From positions 17,930-73,719 of the forward strand of contig JAFLSF010000002.1 of NCBI GenBank assembly GCA_022511045.1: DNA of 55,790 nucleotides, in the 5' to 3' direction. Shown piece after piece: positions 15,510 through 25,232 of this stretch. Source of the DNA: Prevotella sp. (GTDB taxonomy: Bacteria > Bacteroidota > Bacteroidia > Bacteroidales > Bacteroidaceae). The notes beneath the pieces were generated by a model. It worked only from the letters and a program-made list of their open reading frames with translations, did no database searches and was not told the origin of the DNA. The position numbers and the translations under genes are program-made. The first letter of the stretch is position 1, and each line of letters begins with the position of its first letter.

Positions 15510-16580
15510 CTAAAGCGTCCCTTTGGTAGAAGGCAACTCGTAATGGAAAACATCGCGGCGTACTGCCATTTTCAGTGCACGACCCAATGCCTTGAAGATG
15601 CCCTCAATTTTGTGGTGTTCGTTCTGTCCTTCGGCACGGATGTTGAGGTTCATTTTGGCTGCGTCGCTTAGACTCTTGAAAAAGTGGAGGAACATCTCCG
15701 TAGGCATCTCGCCAATCTTCTCGCGGTGGAACGTAGCATCCCATACCAGCCAAGGCCTGCCTCCGAAGTCGAGACAAACAGAACAGAGACAGTCGTCCAT
15801 AGGCAACGTATATCCGTAGCGCTCGATACCGCGCTTCGAACCTAATGCTTTTGATAGGCACTCACCCAATGCCAACGCTGTATCCTCAATAGTGTGATGT
15901 TCGTCTACGTGCAGGTCGCCTTGACAACGAATATTGAGGTCTATCATCCCATGCTTGCCAATCTGCTCAAGCATGTGGTCGAAGAACCCTAGACCCGTCT
16001 GGATATCGCAACGTCCGTTGCCGTCGAGGTCTATTTTTACGTAAATATCAGTCTCCTTGGTGGTGCGCTGCACTTCGCCCGTGCGTTGTCCTCCATAAGC
16101 AATGGCTACAGCACGGTCCCATGAGTCGGCGGTTCCCGTAATTTGTAAAAATCTGCAGCCTATGTTCTCGGCAAATTGGCGGTCTGTATCTCGGTCGCCT
16201 ATAACGTAGCTACCTTGAATGTCGTAGTCGGGATTGTCAATGTATTTCTTAACCAGTCCCGTGTTGGGCTTACGGGTGGGGGCATTGTCCTCAGGAAAGT
16301 GAGGGTCAATAAGGATTTCGTCAAAATCTACGCCCTCGCCATGCAGTGTGTCGAGTATAAAGTTGTGGACAGGCCAAAAAGTGTCCTCTGGAAAGGCAGC
16401 CGTACCCAGCCCGTCTTGGTTGCTGACCATCACCAACTCGTAGTCAGTATGCTGGCGCAAGAATACGAGGCTGGAGATGGCGTGCGGTACAAACTTCAAT
16501 TTCTCGAACGAGTCAATCTGCTCGTCGGCTGGCTCGTGGATAATTGTTCCGTCGCGGTCTATAAAGAGAATACGTTTCAT
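15510..16580 (-). CDS. hisB: Bifunctional histidinol-phosphatase / imidazoleglycerol-phosphate dehydratase
   Basis: The 356-residue protein is a fusion. Residues 1-165 are an HAD phosphatase with nucleophile motif DRDGT (D8, D10), VSNQDG (52-57) and GDRDTD (128-133). Residues about 166-356 are the dehydratase with FDHMLEQ (200-206) and the metal-binding DEHHTIED (226-233). It catalyses steps 6 and 8 of histidine synthesis. No other his gene is in the window. It lies 25 nt downstream of a membrane-protein gene that has a good promoter, so the two are probably cotranscribed. Confidence 0.96.
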   Translation of the reverse strand: MKRILFIDRDGTIIHEPADEQIDSFEKLKFVPHAISSLVFLRQHTDYELVMVSNQDGLGTAAFPEDTFWPVHNFILDTLHGEGVDFDEILIDPHFPEDNAPTRKPNTGLVKKYIDNPDYDIQGSYVIGDRDTDRQFAENIGCRFLQITGTADSWDRAVAIAYGGQRTGEVQRTTKETDIYVKIDLDGNGRCDIQTGLGFFDHMLEQIGKHGMIDLNIRCQGDLHVDEHHTIEDTALALGECLSKALGSKRGIERYGYTLPMDDCLCSVCLDFGGRPWLVWDATFHREKIGEMPTEMFLHFFKSLSDAAKMNLNIRAEGQNEHHKIEGIFKALGRALKMAVRRDVFHYELPSTKGTL

Positions 16581-16605
16581 GGTGTATGGGGGATGAAAAA
16601 TCAGC

Positions 16606-17232
16606 TTATCGGCCAGTTGTAAATGCCTGACTCATGGAGAGGTGGGCAATCTGATGCTCCCGCTCAGTGCGCTTGGCTTCAGCAGAGCCCCATGCAAAGT
16701 AGGCTATATAGACGATAATTAGCCGTAGGCAGACGTGAAGAAGATTGGTAATAGCCCATACACCAGCAGTGAGATAAACGGCATACTGCGGCATGGTCTG
16801 CGGGTCTCCTAACAATACGGCATTTTGTGACTCCCACTCAGCCAACGTCAATACAATAGCTGGCAGCGCCACCAGTGCACAAGGAATGAGCAGCGCAAGG
16901 AGACCACACACCACTACTACGGCCAGTAATAATCCATGACGCATGGCTGGTCGCCACATAGAGCGCATGGGACGTTCGCCCAGCCAACCGCCAACTTTCC
17001 ACCAAAGCAGCAGCTCGGTAACTACGGCAAGAGCGGCAAGGGGCATAAACAGGTAGAGGTCGTAAACGACGAACATTGCTACGAGTGTAGTCGTGAAAAC
17101 CGTAAGGGAAATAAAAAGCCACGAGGCTTTTAGCATCTGCCAGAACCGCTTGGCATAAAGTCGGATGGCGGCAGCAATGACAGAGCGGATGCTGCGCACC
17201 TTTATCATAGTGTCTTGGGGTTGCTTTTCCAT
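16606..17232 (-). CDS. Polytopic membrane protein upstream of hisB
   Basis: The start MEKQPQDTM gives 208 residues. The track's longer start is rejected because the promoter box at 17256-17263 lies inside that extension. About five hydrophobic segments are visible, including [32 protein letters not shown] (split here by its length) and [31 protein letters not shown]. The N terminus is basic and cytoplasmic in character. I do not recognise a family. Cotranscription with hisB suggests shared timing, not shared function. Confidence 0.75.
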   Translation of the reverse strand: MEKQPQDTMIKVRSIRSVIAAAIRLYAKRFWQMLKASWLFISLTVFTTTLVAMFVVYDLYLFMPLAALAVVTELLLWWKVGGWLGERPMRSMWRPAMRHGLLLAVVVVCGLLALLIPCALVALPAIVLTLAEWESQNAVLLGDPQTMPQYAVYLTAGVWAITNLLHVCLRLIIVYIAYFAWGSAEAKRTEREHQIAHLSMSQAFTTGR

Positions 17233-17255
17233 TGTTGTTTTTCGTTTTTCGTGTG

Positions 17256-17286
17256 CAAAGGTAGTGCAAACCGAATGAAATGCAAA
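17256..17286 (-). promoter_or_regulatory. Promoter of membrane protein-hisB unit
   Basis: Leftward TACCTTTG (plus CAAAGGTA, 17256-17263) and TTTG (plus CAAA, 17283-17286) with a 19-nt spacer. It fixes the start of the downstream gene at 17232. Confidence 0.8.
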
Positions 17287-17376
17287 ATAAATCACAATTT
17301 ATTTTCATTTCTGAGGTGCAGCCAACTTTGACTCTATATAAATTTCCTGCTCCTTGCAAAATATTCTTTTAATTCT

Positions 17377-17407
17377 TTTGACGTTCCCACAAATGTTAGT
17401 ATCTTTG
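17377..17407 (+). promoter_or_regulatory. Promoter of the restriction-modification operon
   Basis: TTTG (17377-17380), 19 nt, TATCTTTG (17400-17407). The methyltransferase start codon follows 24 nt later. The imported-looking R-M genes are therefore read from a host-type promoter. Confidence 0.75.
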
Positions 17408-17430
17408 CATATCTTTTCGATATTTTTCTT

Positions 17431-18735
17431 ATGGAGAATATAAATATGCGAGAATGGGGAACCTTCAAAGATTGCTTGAAGGCACCTATATACAGATGGT
17501 TTACTTACCCTGCTGGTTTTTCTTTTAAGGCAGCGATATATAGCTTTAACCAAGAAAAGTTAGTAGATGGTTCTACTGTGTATGACCCTTTTATGGGTAG
17601 TGGTACAACAAATTTAGCTGCTAAGACAATGGGGATTAACTCTTATGGTGTAGAAGCACACCCTTTTGTTTTTCCTATTACAAAATGTAAACTAAATTGG
17701 GAGATAAATGCAAAAGATGTAGTTAAGGAACTTGACAGCCTTAAAAATAGAGTTCTGGAAGCAAATAAAATTTCAGATAATGAAAAGAAGGAGATTGTTG
17801 ACAAGGAATTTCCGGAATTAGTATTAAAGTGTTTTCTTCCTAATACCTTGTTTGAGTTATTGGTAATTCGCAATAGCATAAAAACTATAGAAGCAGAAGA
17901 TGTAAAGTTGTTTTTAAATACAGGGTTAATATGCTGCCTAAGGGAAGTGTCTATTGCTGCAACTGGATGGCCTTATATTGCACCAAATAAAATTAAGATA
18001 ACATCTTTGTCAAAAGATGGTATAGGTAGCTACATTAATTTTATAAAAAGAATGGTAGATGATATTCAATCTACTAAATCTTTATTTAATGATGTGCTTT
18101 CTGAACATAATATATTTTTAGGTGATAGCAGGGATACTAAGGATATTATATCGAATGAGGTAGCAGATCATATTTTTACTTCACCGCCTTATTTGAATAA
18201 TTTTGATTATGCAGATAGAACTCGTTTAGAGATGTATTTTATGGGTGATGCTAATTGTTGGGCAGATATTTGTAATTCAGTAAGAACAAAACTTATAACG
18301 AGTGCCACAACACAGATTAATAGGTCTGATGAGAAATGGCAATTTACAGAAGATTTCATTAAAGATAATCCAGAGGAGTATGCTTTCTTAAAAGGTGCTG
18401 TGGACAAATTAGGAGAGTTAAGGTTAACAAAAGGTGGAAAGAAAAGCTATGATTATTTAGTATTGGGGTATTTTAATGATTTGTATAAAATTTTAAAAGA
18501 CAATTATAGAATCCTTAAACCACATACTACTGCCAAATATATATTAGGAGACTCTGCCCCTTATGGCGTTCATATTCCAACTGACGAACTAATAGCTAAA
18601 ATTGGTTGTAATATTGGCTTTGATAGGTATAAAATAGATGTTCTTAGAACTCGTGGGGATAAATGGAAAAAAAATCCCCAAAGGCATAATGTTAAATTAA
18701 GAGAGTCAATAGTAACCTTGTATAAAAAAAACTAA
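17431..18735 (+). CDS. Type II DNA methyltransferase (SPPY type)
   Basis: The 434-residue protein has an AdoMet-binding motif DPFMGSGTT (residues 52-60) and the catalytic motif TSPPY (S251-Y254), in the order I then IV. SPPY is usual for N4-cytosine methyltransferases, though some N6-adenine enzymes also have it. About 190 residues separate the two motifs and could hold target-recognition elements. The gene is strongly A+T-rich compared with its neighbours and is followed without any gap by a candidate endonuclease. Together they look like a compact Type II restriction-modification system. The recognition sequence cannot be derived from sequence alone. Confidence 0.88.
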   Translation: MENINMREWGTFKDCLKAPIYRWFTYPAGFSFKAAIYSFNQEKLVDGSTVYDPFMGSGTTNLAAKTMGINSYGVEAHPFVFPITKCKLNWEINAKDVVKELDSLKNRVLEANKISDNEKKEIVDKEFPELVLKCFLPNTLFELLVIRNSIKTIEAEDVKLFLNTGLICCLREVSIAATGWPYIAPNKIKITSLSKDGIGSYINFIKRMVDDIQSTKSLFNDVLSEHNIFLGDSRDTKDIISNEVADHIFTSPPYLNNFDYADRTRLEMYFMGDANCWADICNSVRTKLITSATTQINRSDEKWQFTEDFIKDNPEEYAFLKGAVDKLGELRLTKGGKKSYDYLVLGYFNDLYKILKDNYRILKPHTTAKYILGDSAPYGVHIPTDELIAKIGCNIGFDRYKIDVLRTRGDKWKKNPQRHNVKLRESIVTLYKKN

Positions 18736-19569
18736 ATGGCAATTATGATAAAAGCGGACGAAGATAAAGTAACGAATGGCGGAAGTGCAATAGGGGAAGC
18801 TATTGGACACTATATGGAATTAGTTGTTCAAGATTATATTAGTTCTTTTTTAGAAAAATATCCTTGTCATTTCCTTAAAGAAATTGGCTATAATAAAAAT
18901 ACTGGTAAGACGAGTAAGAAATTGTTATTATATGATAACTTTGGTAATGATTATAATATTGATGGCGTTATTACCAACGAGTCAATGCAGCCTTTAGTCT
19001 TGCTAGAAAGTAAATATATACGATATAAAAAACATAATAGAGATAAAGGCAGTTGGATTTGCAATGCACATTCAGCAATAAGGAAAAGATACCCAAGTAT
19101 TCGTTCTTCAATAGCGGTATTAGCTGGTAGTTGGAGTAAGACTTCTTTAGCTATGATAAAAAGCTATGATGTCAATGTGTTCTTAATAGATTTTTCCCTT
19201 ATTTCTAAATTGTTAAAAGAAAAGGGCGTTAATTTTGAATGGGAAGAAAAAGGATATTCAAAAGCATTAGATGCTTGGGAAAAATATTGTAGTCTAACAG
19301 AAGAAGAAAAGTATGAAATAGCAGTAAAAATGGTGGACACAATTAAAGATGACCTTTTTTATTTGCTGGAAACAGTATTAGATGACACCAAGCCTAGAAA
19401 CATAAAACAAATTACAGTAGAAATACACACAACGAAAGGTGAAATTAAATCTATGAAGTTCGATAACATAGACAAAACTATAGAATATTTATCTGATTTC
19501 TCAATTGACGAATTATTTGATACCGCTTCATTTGTATCTATTTTTGATGTACCAACTAAAGATAAATAA
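18736..19569 (+). CDS. Putative Type II restriction endonuclease, PD-(D/E)xK type
   Basis: The 277-residue protein has no family name I can assign. A plausible nuclease core is E28 in the first helix, D76 (NIDGVIT) and E91-S-K93 (LLESKYI), which matches the D-x(n)-ExK layout of restriction enzymes. Its start codon directly abuts the methyltransferase stop; MIKADED three codons later is an alternative start. It shares the low G+C content of the methyltransferase and ends before an oxidoreductase gene that has its own -7 box. Position and motif together support the endonuclease call. I see no controller (C) protein gene. Confidence 0.75.
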   Translation: MAIMIKADEDKVTNGGSAIGEAIGHYMELVVQDYISSFLEKYPCHFLKEIGYNKNTGKTSKKLLLYDNFGNDYNIDGVITNESMQPLVLLESKYIRYKKHNRDKGSWICNAHSAIRKRYPSIRSSIAVLAGSWSKTSLAMIKSYDVNVFLIDFSLISKLLKEKGVNFEWEEKGYSKALDAWEKYCSLTEEEKYEIAVKMVDTIKDDLFYLLETVLDDTKPRNIKQITVEIHTTKGEIKSMKFDNIDKTIEYLSDFSIDELFDTASFVSIFDVPTKDK

Positions 19570-19610
19570 TATAAGGTTTTATTTATAAGAAAAATAGTAA
19601 AGTAACTCAC

Positions 19611-19618
19611 TACTTTTG
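19611..19618 (+). promoter_or_regulatory. Candidate -7 box for the Gfo/Idh operon
   Basis: TACTTTTG fits TAnnTTTG and lies 26 nt before the start codon. No convincing TTTG is found 19-20 nt upstream, so the call is tentative. Confidence 0.4.
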
Positions 19619-19644
19619 TTACTATCTATGAGACACGCAAGATT

Positions 19645-20628
19645 ATGAAAAAACTACGATGGGGTTTCATCGGATGCGGTGAAGTAACGGAAATAAAAAG
19701 TGGTCCAGCATTTTCGGAGGTGAACGGCTCGGAGGTGGTGGCGGTGATGAGCCGACAGGAGCAGCGAGCACGCAGTTATGCTGAGCGGCATAACATCAAG
19801 AAATGGTATACCGATGCCCAAGAGTTGATAGACGACCCAGATGTAAATGCAGTATATGTGGCCACGCCGCCGTCAAGTCATGCTACTTTTGCTATTATGG
19901 CTATGCGGGCTGGTAAACCAGTGTATGTGGAGAAACCGTTGGCAGCTAACTACGAGGATTGTGTCCGCATCAATCGCGTTAGTGAGGAAACGGGTATGCC
20001 GTGTTTCGTTGCTTATTATCGACGCTATATGCCGTACTTTCTGAAAGTGAGGGAGATTATCGACGAGGGGATTATCGGAAACATAGTCAGCGTACAGATA
20101 CGCTTTGCCGTTCCGCCCCGCGAGGTGGACTATGCCGAGGACGGACAATTGCCTTGGCGTTTGCAGCCCGATATTGCGGGAGGCGGCTACTTCTATGATA
20201 TGGCGCCTCATCAGTTAGACTTGTTGCAACATTTCTTCGGTGTGATAACTGAGGCACGAGGTATCTGTGCTAATCGTGGCCATTTGTATGGAGTGGAGGA
20301 TACTGTGAGTGCCTGCTTCCAATTTGAGGGTGGACTACCAGGTAGCGGTTCGTGGAGTTTTGTTGCCTACGAGTCGGCTCGTGAAGATCGCATAGAGGTT
20401 ATCGGTGACAAAGGAATGATATGTTTCTCCGTATTTGACTTCCAGCCCATTAGACTACATACTGCTGAAGGCTCGCAGGTGATAGAGATACCCAACCCCA
20501 AGTATGTGCAGTATCCTATCATCAAGAATGTTTGCGAGCATTTGCAGGGTATTGGTAATTGTAATAGTACCAGTGTGTCTGCTACCCTTACGAATTGGGC
20601 GATGGATCGTATATTAGGAAAGTTCTGA
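19645..20628 (+). CDS. Gfo/Idh/MocA-family NAD(P)-dependent oxidoreductase
   Basis: The 327-residue protein begins with a Rossmann motif GFIGCGEVTEIKSGPAF and has the conserved VATPPSSHA and EKPLA segments of the Gfo/Idh/MocA family. The C-terminal half has the alpha/beta domain with GGGYFYDMAPHQLDLL, containing the catalytic-site His. Family members oxidise or reduce sugar derivatives. It heads a rightward operon whose genes follow at 7, 9 and 10 nt and then a 4-nt overlap. The substrate is unknown. Confidence 0.88.
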   Translation: MKKLRWGFIGCGEVTEIKSGPAFSEVNGSEVVAVMSRQEQRARSYAERHNIKKWYTDAQELIDDPDVNAVYVATPPSSHATFAIMAMRAGKPVYVEKPLAANYEDCVRINRVSEETGMPCFVAYYRRYMPYFLKVREIIDEGIIGNIVSVQIRFAVPPREVDYAEDGQLPWRLQPDIAGGGYFYDMAPHQLDLLQHFFGVITEARGICANRGHLYGVEDTVSACFQFEGGLPGSGSWSFVAYESAREDRIEVIGDKGMICFSVFDFQPIRLHTAEGSQVIEIPNPKYVQYPIIKNVCEHLQGIGNCNSTSVSATLTNWAMDRILGKF

Positions 20629-20635
20629 GGATGGG

Positions 20636-21775
20636 ATGAGGCAGGCGTTGATATTCATATTGCTGCTGATAGGTGTGGAACTAAAAGCTCAGGATTCCAT
20701 ATCTGTGATAGGTGTGGAGCGAGCAGTCCAAGACCCCATATCAGTGGTTGAACAGCCTGAAAAGATAAGTTGGCTCAAACGGGTTATTCGCGGTTTTAGT
20801 TATATCGACACCAATTATGTGGAACCTCAGCATTACAACTGGTCTGTGATGATGCAAGCTACTTATAACTACGACCTTTATAGCCTGAGTGCTGTGGGTG
20901 GAAACGGACACTCCATCACTTTTTCAACGACTCCCACGATAAAGGTTGGGCCTTATTTCGGATGGCGATGGGTGTTTTTAGGGTATACTATAGACTTGCG
21001 CCATGTCAATATAACTCGCAACACTAAGACTTTCGATTTTAGTTTTTATAGTGCCCAAATAGGTGCTGACATTTATTATCGTCGCACGGGTAGTGATTAC
21101 GAAATACGCAATTTAGATTTGGGCCGTGCCGTTAGTACCCGTGCTTTGGAGGGAGTGCTTTTTGATGGCATCAATGTGGGAATTACGGGTATTACGGCTT
21201 ATTATATTTTCAACCATCAGCGTTTCTCTTATCCAGCAGCCTTCAACCAGAGCACCTGTCAGAAAATAAGTTGTGGTTCGTGGATGGCGGGATTGGGCTA
21301 CCTGCGTAATAGCATCAGCTTTGACTATAACAAGTTGCAGGAGCTGATAGACCAACGGACCGTTGGAGAGGATGTGAGTTTGGACGACGGTTTGAAGTTT
21401 AATAGCGTGAAGCATTTAGATGTCAGTTTCTCGTTGGGCTATGGCTACAACTGGGTGTTTGCTAAGAACTGGTTACTTGCTGGTAGTCTGTCTATGGCTC
21501 TGGCTTATAAAAGTACTCGCAGTGAGTCGGACGGTAGTGAGCCCCACTTGAATTTAAGCGTGTTCAAGATGTCGAACCTCAATATCGACGGTATTGGGCG
21601 TTTCGGATTGGTATGGAATAATACCCGTTGGTATGCTGGCACATCAGCTATCGTCCGTGTTTACAACTATAAGCAGGACCGCATTGCCGCACACAATATC
21701 TTCGGTAGCCTTAATATCTATGCAGGCTATAACTTTGGTGCGAGGTCGGCATATAAAAAGAAAGGTAAGAAATAA
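20636..21775 (+). CDS. DUF4421 family exported protein
   Basis: The 379-residue protein has a signal peptide (MRQALIFILLLIGVELKAQ) and a body rich in alternating hydrophobic and aromatic residues ending in YAGYNFGARSAYKKKGKK. It matches my memory of DUF4421, a Bacteroidetes family that is probably an outer-membrane beta-barrel. Segments such as IKVGPYFGWRWVFLGY and FSLGYGYNWVFAKNWLLAGS read as barrel strands. It lies 7 nt after the oxidoreductase. Function unknown. Confidence 0.75.
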   Translation: MRQALIFILLLIGVELKAQDSISVIGVERAVQDPISVVEQPEKISWLKRVIRGFSYIDTNYVEPQHYNWSVMMQATYNYDLYSLSAVGGNGHSITFSTTPTIKVGPYFGWRWVFLGYTIDLRHVNITRNTKTFDFSFYSAQIGADIYYRRTGSDYEIRNLDLGRAVSTRALEGVLFDGINVGITGITAYYIFNHQRFSYPAAFNQSTCQKISCGSWMAGLGYLRNSISFDYNKLQELIDQRTVGEDVSLDDGLKFNSVKHLDVSFSLGYGYNWVFAKNWLLAGSLSMALAYKSTRSESDGSEPHLNLSVFKMSNLNIDGIGRFGLVWNNTRWYAGTSAIVRVYNYKQDRIAAHNIFGSLNIYAGYNFGARSAYKKKGKK

Positions 21776-21784
21776 AGGAGCAAA

Positions 21785-22636
21785 ATGAACGGCATAAACG
21801 GATGGATAATGGGTTGCCTGCTGACCTTATGTTCGGTAAGTGTCGTAGGACAGACATATCAGAAGAGTGATAGCGTGGCGATATGCCGTCTGTTGCGCGA
21901 AGCACCGCAAGATGCCAATACGCTATGGTTTGCTCGTCACTTCTTAGGAAAGCCTTATGTGGCATATACGTTGGAGGTGAACGAACAGGAACAACTGGTG
22001 GTAAATACCCGACAAATGGATTGTACTACATTGGTGGAAACCGTAGTGGCGTTGACTTTATGTAGACAAGAGAATAAGAAACAATGGGAGGACTATTTGG
22101 ATATGCTGACCATGCTTCGCTATCGTCAAGGAATGTTGCAAGGATATACATCACGGCTACACTATTTCTCAGATTGGATTGATGACAAAGAGCGTGTGCA
22201 ACTCGTCAAAGAGATACAGGAACCTTGTTCGTCGTTCACTGCTGTACAGCATATTAGCGTAGACTATATGAGTCATCATCCTACGGCATATCGGGCGTTG
22301 AAAGCTCACCCCAAATGGGTAGAAACTATCCGTCAACAGGAACAGGCAATAACAGGTTGGATGCGTAAATATATCCCTAAGGCAGAAGTGGGAAACGGAC
22401 AAGAACTGAGAGAGATAGTGAGAGATGGCGACATCATTGCCATTACGACCGATAAAGAGGGGCTGGATATTGCTCATTTGGGCTTTGCCGTGTGGCGACA
22501 AGATGGGCTCCATTTGTTGAATGCCTCACAATTACATAAAAAAGTAGTAGAGGAACCGATGACGCTTGGACGCTATTTGCAAAAGCATCCCCGTCATACG
22601 GGAATCCGAATAATTAGAATAAAAGAACATAAATAA
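21785..22636 (+). CDS. DUF1460 amidase-like exported protein
   Basis: The 283-residue protein has an N-terminal signal sequence ending near VGQ and matches DUF1460, an NlpC/P60-related family described as N-acetylmuramoyl-L-alanine amidase-like. The likely nucleophile is C80 in RQMDCTTLVE, and the likely catalytic His is in DIAHLGFAVW. It probably acts in the periplasm on cell-wall fragments. It is the third gene of the five-gene operon, 9 nt after the DUF4421 gene. Confidence 0.85.
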   Translation: MNGINGWIMGCLLTLCSVSVVGQTYQKSDSVAICRLLREAPQDANTLWFARHFLGKPYVAYTLEVNEQEQLVVNTRQMDCTTLVETVVALTLCRQENKKQWEDYLDMLTMLRYRQGMLQGYTSRLHYFSDWIDDKERVQLVKEIQEPCSSFTAVQHISVDYMSHHPTAYRALKAHPKWVETIRQQEQAITGWMRKYIPKAEVGNGQELREIVRDGDIIAITTDKEGLDIAHLGFAVWRQDGLHLLNASQLHKKVVEEPMTLGRYLQKHPRHTGIRIIRIKEHK

Positions 22637-22646
22637 AGCGAAACCA

Positions 22647-23042
22647 ATGGAATTACCTGATTTTATGAATTACGCCAACAAGTTCACACAGACGGACTTC
22701 GTTGAGAAAATAGCCCGCATAGCTAAGCGTGCAGGTGCTAAGTTAGTTTATGCAGCTTTGATACTCTATTACACATTGCAAAGCGACAAGGTCAGCGCAA
22801 CGAATAAAGCAATGATTATCGGCGCGTTAGGCTATATGATTAGTCCGCTGGATGTTGTGCCAGATGCCATTCCCATAGCAGGTTTAACGGACGATTTGGC
22901 CGTGTTGCTGTTTGTGCTGAAGAAGGTCTGGACGGACATAGACCCCGATATTCAGACGAAAGCTAAGGAACGTTTGTCGAAGTGGTTTGATGAAGACGAA
23001 ATCGCGGAAATAAACGATACTGACCTTTTCAAGGAAGAATGA
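22647..23042 (+). CDS. DUF1232 (YkvA-like) small membrane protein
   Basis: The 131-residue protein has the DUF1232 core GALGYMISPLDVVPDAIPIAGLTDD (shown split: GALGYMISPLDVVPDAIP, then AGLTDD) within a hydrophobic stretch that probably forms one or two membrane helices. An amphipathic N terminus and an acidic C terminus flank it. Function of the family is unknown. It lies 10 nt after the DUF1460 gene and overlaps the next start by 4 nt. Confidence 0.85.
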   Translation: MELPDFMNYANKFTQTDFVEKIARIAKRAGAKLVYAALILYYTLQSDKVSATNKAMIIGALGYMISPLDVVPDAIPIAGLTDDLAVLLFVLKKVWTDIDPDIQTKAKERLSKWFDEDEIAEINDTDLFKEE

Positions 23043-24613
23043 CGCAGGAGTATCAGTTGAGGGTGCTGCCACACGTGGCTGTCAACGAGCAGTCGCTGAG
23101 TGCTCACGTGGCCGAGGAATATGGTTTTGACGTCAGAACCATTACTGCAGTACGTGTTCTCCGCCGTAGCATTGATGCTCGCCAACGGACTATTTTTGTC
23201 AACCTGAAAGTTCGCGTCTATGTCAACGAGTTACCTGCGAACGATGAATACCAACATATCGACTATCCTGACGTTAGCGATTGCCCACAGGTGGTTGTGG
23301 TGGGTGCTGGTCCTGGTGGCCTTTTTGCCGCCCTTCGTCTAATAGAACTTGGTTTGCGTCCTATAGTGGTGGAACGTGGCAAGGATGTACATGAGCGAAA
23401 ACGCGACTTGTCGCAGATTACCAAAACGCAGCAGGTAGACCCCGAAAGCAATTATTGTTTTGGTGAAGGAGGTGCTGGAGCCTATAGCGACGGTAAGTTG
23501 TACACCCGTTCTAAGAAACGTGGCTCGACGGAAAAAATCCTCAACGTGTTTTGTCAGCATGGTGCTTCGACCAGTATCTTAGCCGATGCCCATCCGCATA
23601 TCGGTACAGATAAGTTGCCGAGGGTCATAGAGAATATGCGCAACACCATTCTTCGTTCTGGTGGAGAAGTGCATTTCCAGATGAAGATGACAAAACTTCT
23701 GCTCGAAGACGACAGAGTTATTGGCGTGGAAGCAGTAAGTCAATCACCAATCTCCAATTATGAATGTCAGTTTTTCGGCCCTGTTATTCTTGCTACAGGT
23801 CATTCTGCCAGAGATGTCTACCGCTACTTGGCTGAAAACCAAATAGCGTTGGAGCCTAAAGGTATAGCAGTTGGCGTCCGTTTGGAACATCCCTCTGAAC
23901 TGATAGACCAAATACAATACCACAACCGACAGGGTAGGGGACGTTACCTGCCTGCGGCAGAATACGCATTTGTCAAGCAGGTAAATGGCCGGGGAGTCTA
24001 TTCTTTCTGTATGTGTCCTGGCGGTTTTGTCATCCCTGCTGCTACCGACAGAGAACAGATAGTAGTCAATGGTATGAGTCCCTCCAATAGGGGAGGCCAG
24101 TGGTCAAATAGTGGTATGGTGGTAGAATTGCGGACTGATGATGTGGAAGGAGACGACCCTCTGCGTATGATGCGCTATCAGGAAACACTGGAGCAAACCT
24201 GCTGGCAACAGGGAAACAGAAAGCAGACGGCTCCTGCACAGCGTATGGCCGACTTCGTAAACAATCGGTTGAGTTATGATTTGCCAAAGAGTTCGTATGC
24301 GCCAGGCCTGTTGTCGTCGCCTCTGCATTTCTGGATGCCTGAGGGTATTGCCCGCCGACTACAAGAAGGATTCAAGGATTTTGGACGCATCAGTCATGGA
24401 TTCTTGACTAACGAGGCCGTGATGATTGGTGTGGAAACGCGTACCTCAAGTCCTGTTAGAATTCTAAGAGAGCCAGATACTCTGATGCATGTTCGGCTGA
24501 AAGGATTGTTCCCTTGTGGCGAAGGAGCGGGCTATGCTGGTGGCATCGTTTCAGCTGGAGTAGACGGAGAACGATGCGCAGAGATGTGCGCTGCATTTAT
24601 AAAAGGCTGTTAA
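23039..24613 (+). CDS. FAD-dependent oxidoreductase
   Basis: The 524-residue protein has an N-terminal domain of about 80 residues, then the dinucleotide-binding motif VVVVGAGPGGLFAALRL (about 82-98). The family signature NYCFGEGGAGAYSDGKLYTR follows, then a second FAD contact and the C-terminal GEGAGYAGGIVSAGVDG. It belongs to the widespread uncharacterised FAD-dependent dehydrogenases once annotated as NAD(FAD)-utilising. It overlaps the DUF1232 gene by 4 nt and runs 17 nt into the convergent YigZ gene. Substrate unknown. Confidence 0.88.
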   Translation: MTQEYQLRVLPHVAVNEQSLSAHVAEEYGFDVRTITAVRVLRRSIDARQRTIFVNLKVRVYVNELPANDEYQHIDYPDVSDCPQVVVVGAGPGGLFAALRLIELGLRPIVVERGKDVHERKRDLSQITKTQQVDPESNYCFGEGGAGAYSDGKLYTRSKKRGSTEKILNVFCQHGASTSILADAHPHIGTDKLPRVIENMRNTILRSGGEVHFQMKMTKLLLEDDRVIGVEAVSQSPISNYECQFFGPVILATGHSARDVYRYLAENQIALEPKGIAVGVRLEHPSELIDQIQYHNRQGRGRYLPAAEYAFVKQVNGRGVYSFCMCPGGFVIPAATDREQIVVNGMSPSNRGGQWSNSGMVVELRTDDVEGDDPLRMMRYQETLEQTCWQQGNRKQTAPAQRMADFVNNRLSYDLPKSSYAPGLLSSPLHFWMPEGIARRLQEGFKDFGRISHGFLTNEAVMIGVETRTSSPVRILREPDTLMHVRLKGLFPCGEGAGYAGGIVSAGVDGERCAEMCAAFIKGC

Positions 24614-25175
24614 GCCTGTTGCGAAGCTCATCGGCTTCGCTTTTTCTTATTGAGAGCACAATCTCGCAAGTATTGTCGTAACTTTGTTTGATGATGCGAG
24701 GTTGCATCTCTTTGACAATGCGCATCACGTCATTCATTTGAGGATAGGCAAAGGAATAATTGACAACATCCTCCACTTGTCGCGTTTCAACGGTTGCATG
24801 GCTGATGGCATCTGCCGCCGCCTCGCGATAAGCGACTATCAAACCACTGGTTCCCAAATTGACACCTCCGTAATAACGTACTACTACGATGAGAATGTCC
24901 GTCAATTCATTGGAATTGATTTGCCCGAGAATGGGTTTGCCTGCCGTAGATGAAGGTTCTCCGTCATCGTTGGCTCGAAACTCTGTGCGTTCAGCTCCGA
25001 GCATATAGGCATAGCAGACGTGGCGGGCATCATAGTACTTTTTGCGATAGGAGGCTATGATGTCTTTTATCTCATCAGTAGTGCTGACAGGATGGGCAAA
25101 AGCGAGGAACTTACTCCGCTTCTCGGTGTAATATCCCTCGCTTACCGCCTTGATGGTTTTATACTCGTCGAGCAT
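24597..25175 (-). CDS. YigZ/IMPACT-family protein
   Basis: The 192-residue protein carries the IMPACT N-terminal domain pattern: KRSKFLAFAHPV, then ARHVCYAYMLG, DDGEPSSTAGKPIL and VVRYYGGVNLGTSGL. The second half is the small DUF1949-like domain. The family is linked to translation control in eukaryotes; its bacterial role is unclear. Its 3' end overlaps the FAD oxidoreductase gene by 17 nt on the opposite strand. A TATCTTTG box read leftward (plus CAAAGATA, 25209-25216) may be its promoter, though no upstream box is visible. Confidence 0.92.
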   Translation of the reverse strand: MLDEYKTIKAVSEGYYTEKRSKFLAFAHPVSTTDEIKDIIASYRKKYYDARHVCYAYMLGAERTEFRANDDGEPSSTAGKPILGQINSNELTDILIVVVRYYGGVNLGTSGLIVAYREAAADAISHATVETRQVEDVVNYSFAYPQMNDVMRIVKEMQPRIIKQSYDNTCEIVLSIRKSEADELRNRLNSLL

Positions 25176-25232
25176 GCGCCAAATGTCCAGATAATATTAG
25201 AATATCCCCAAAGATATATTTCTTCCAATAAC

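Noticed and set aside
17305-17553. 82-residue minus-strand ORF
   Set aside because: It is antisense to the methyltransferase start and covers the promoter between the two transcription units.
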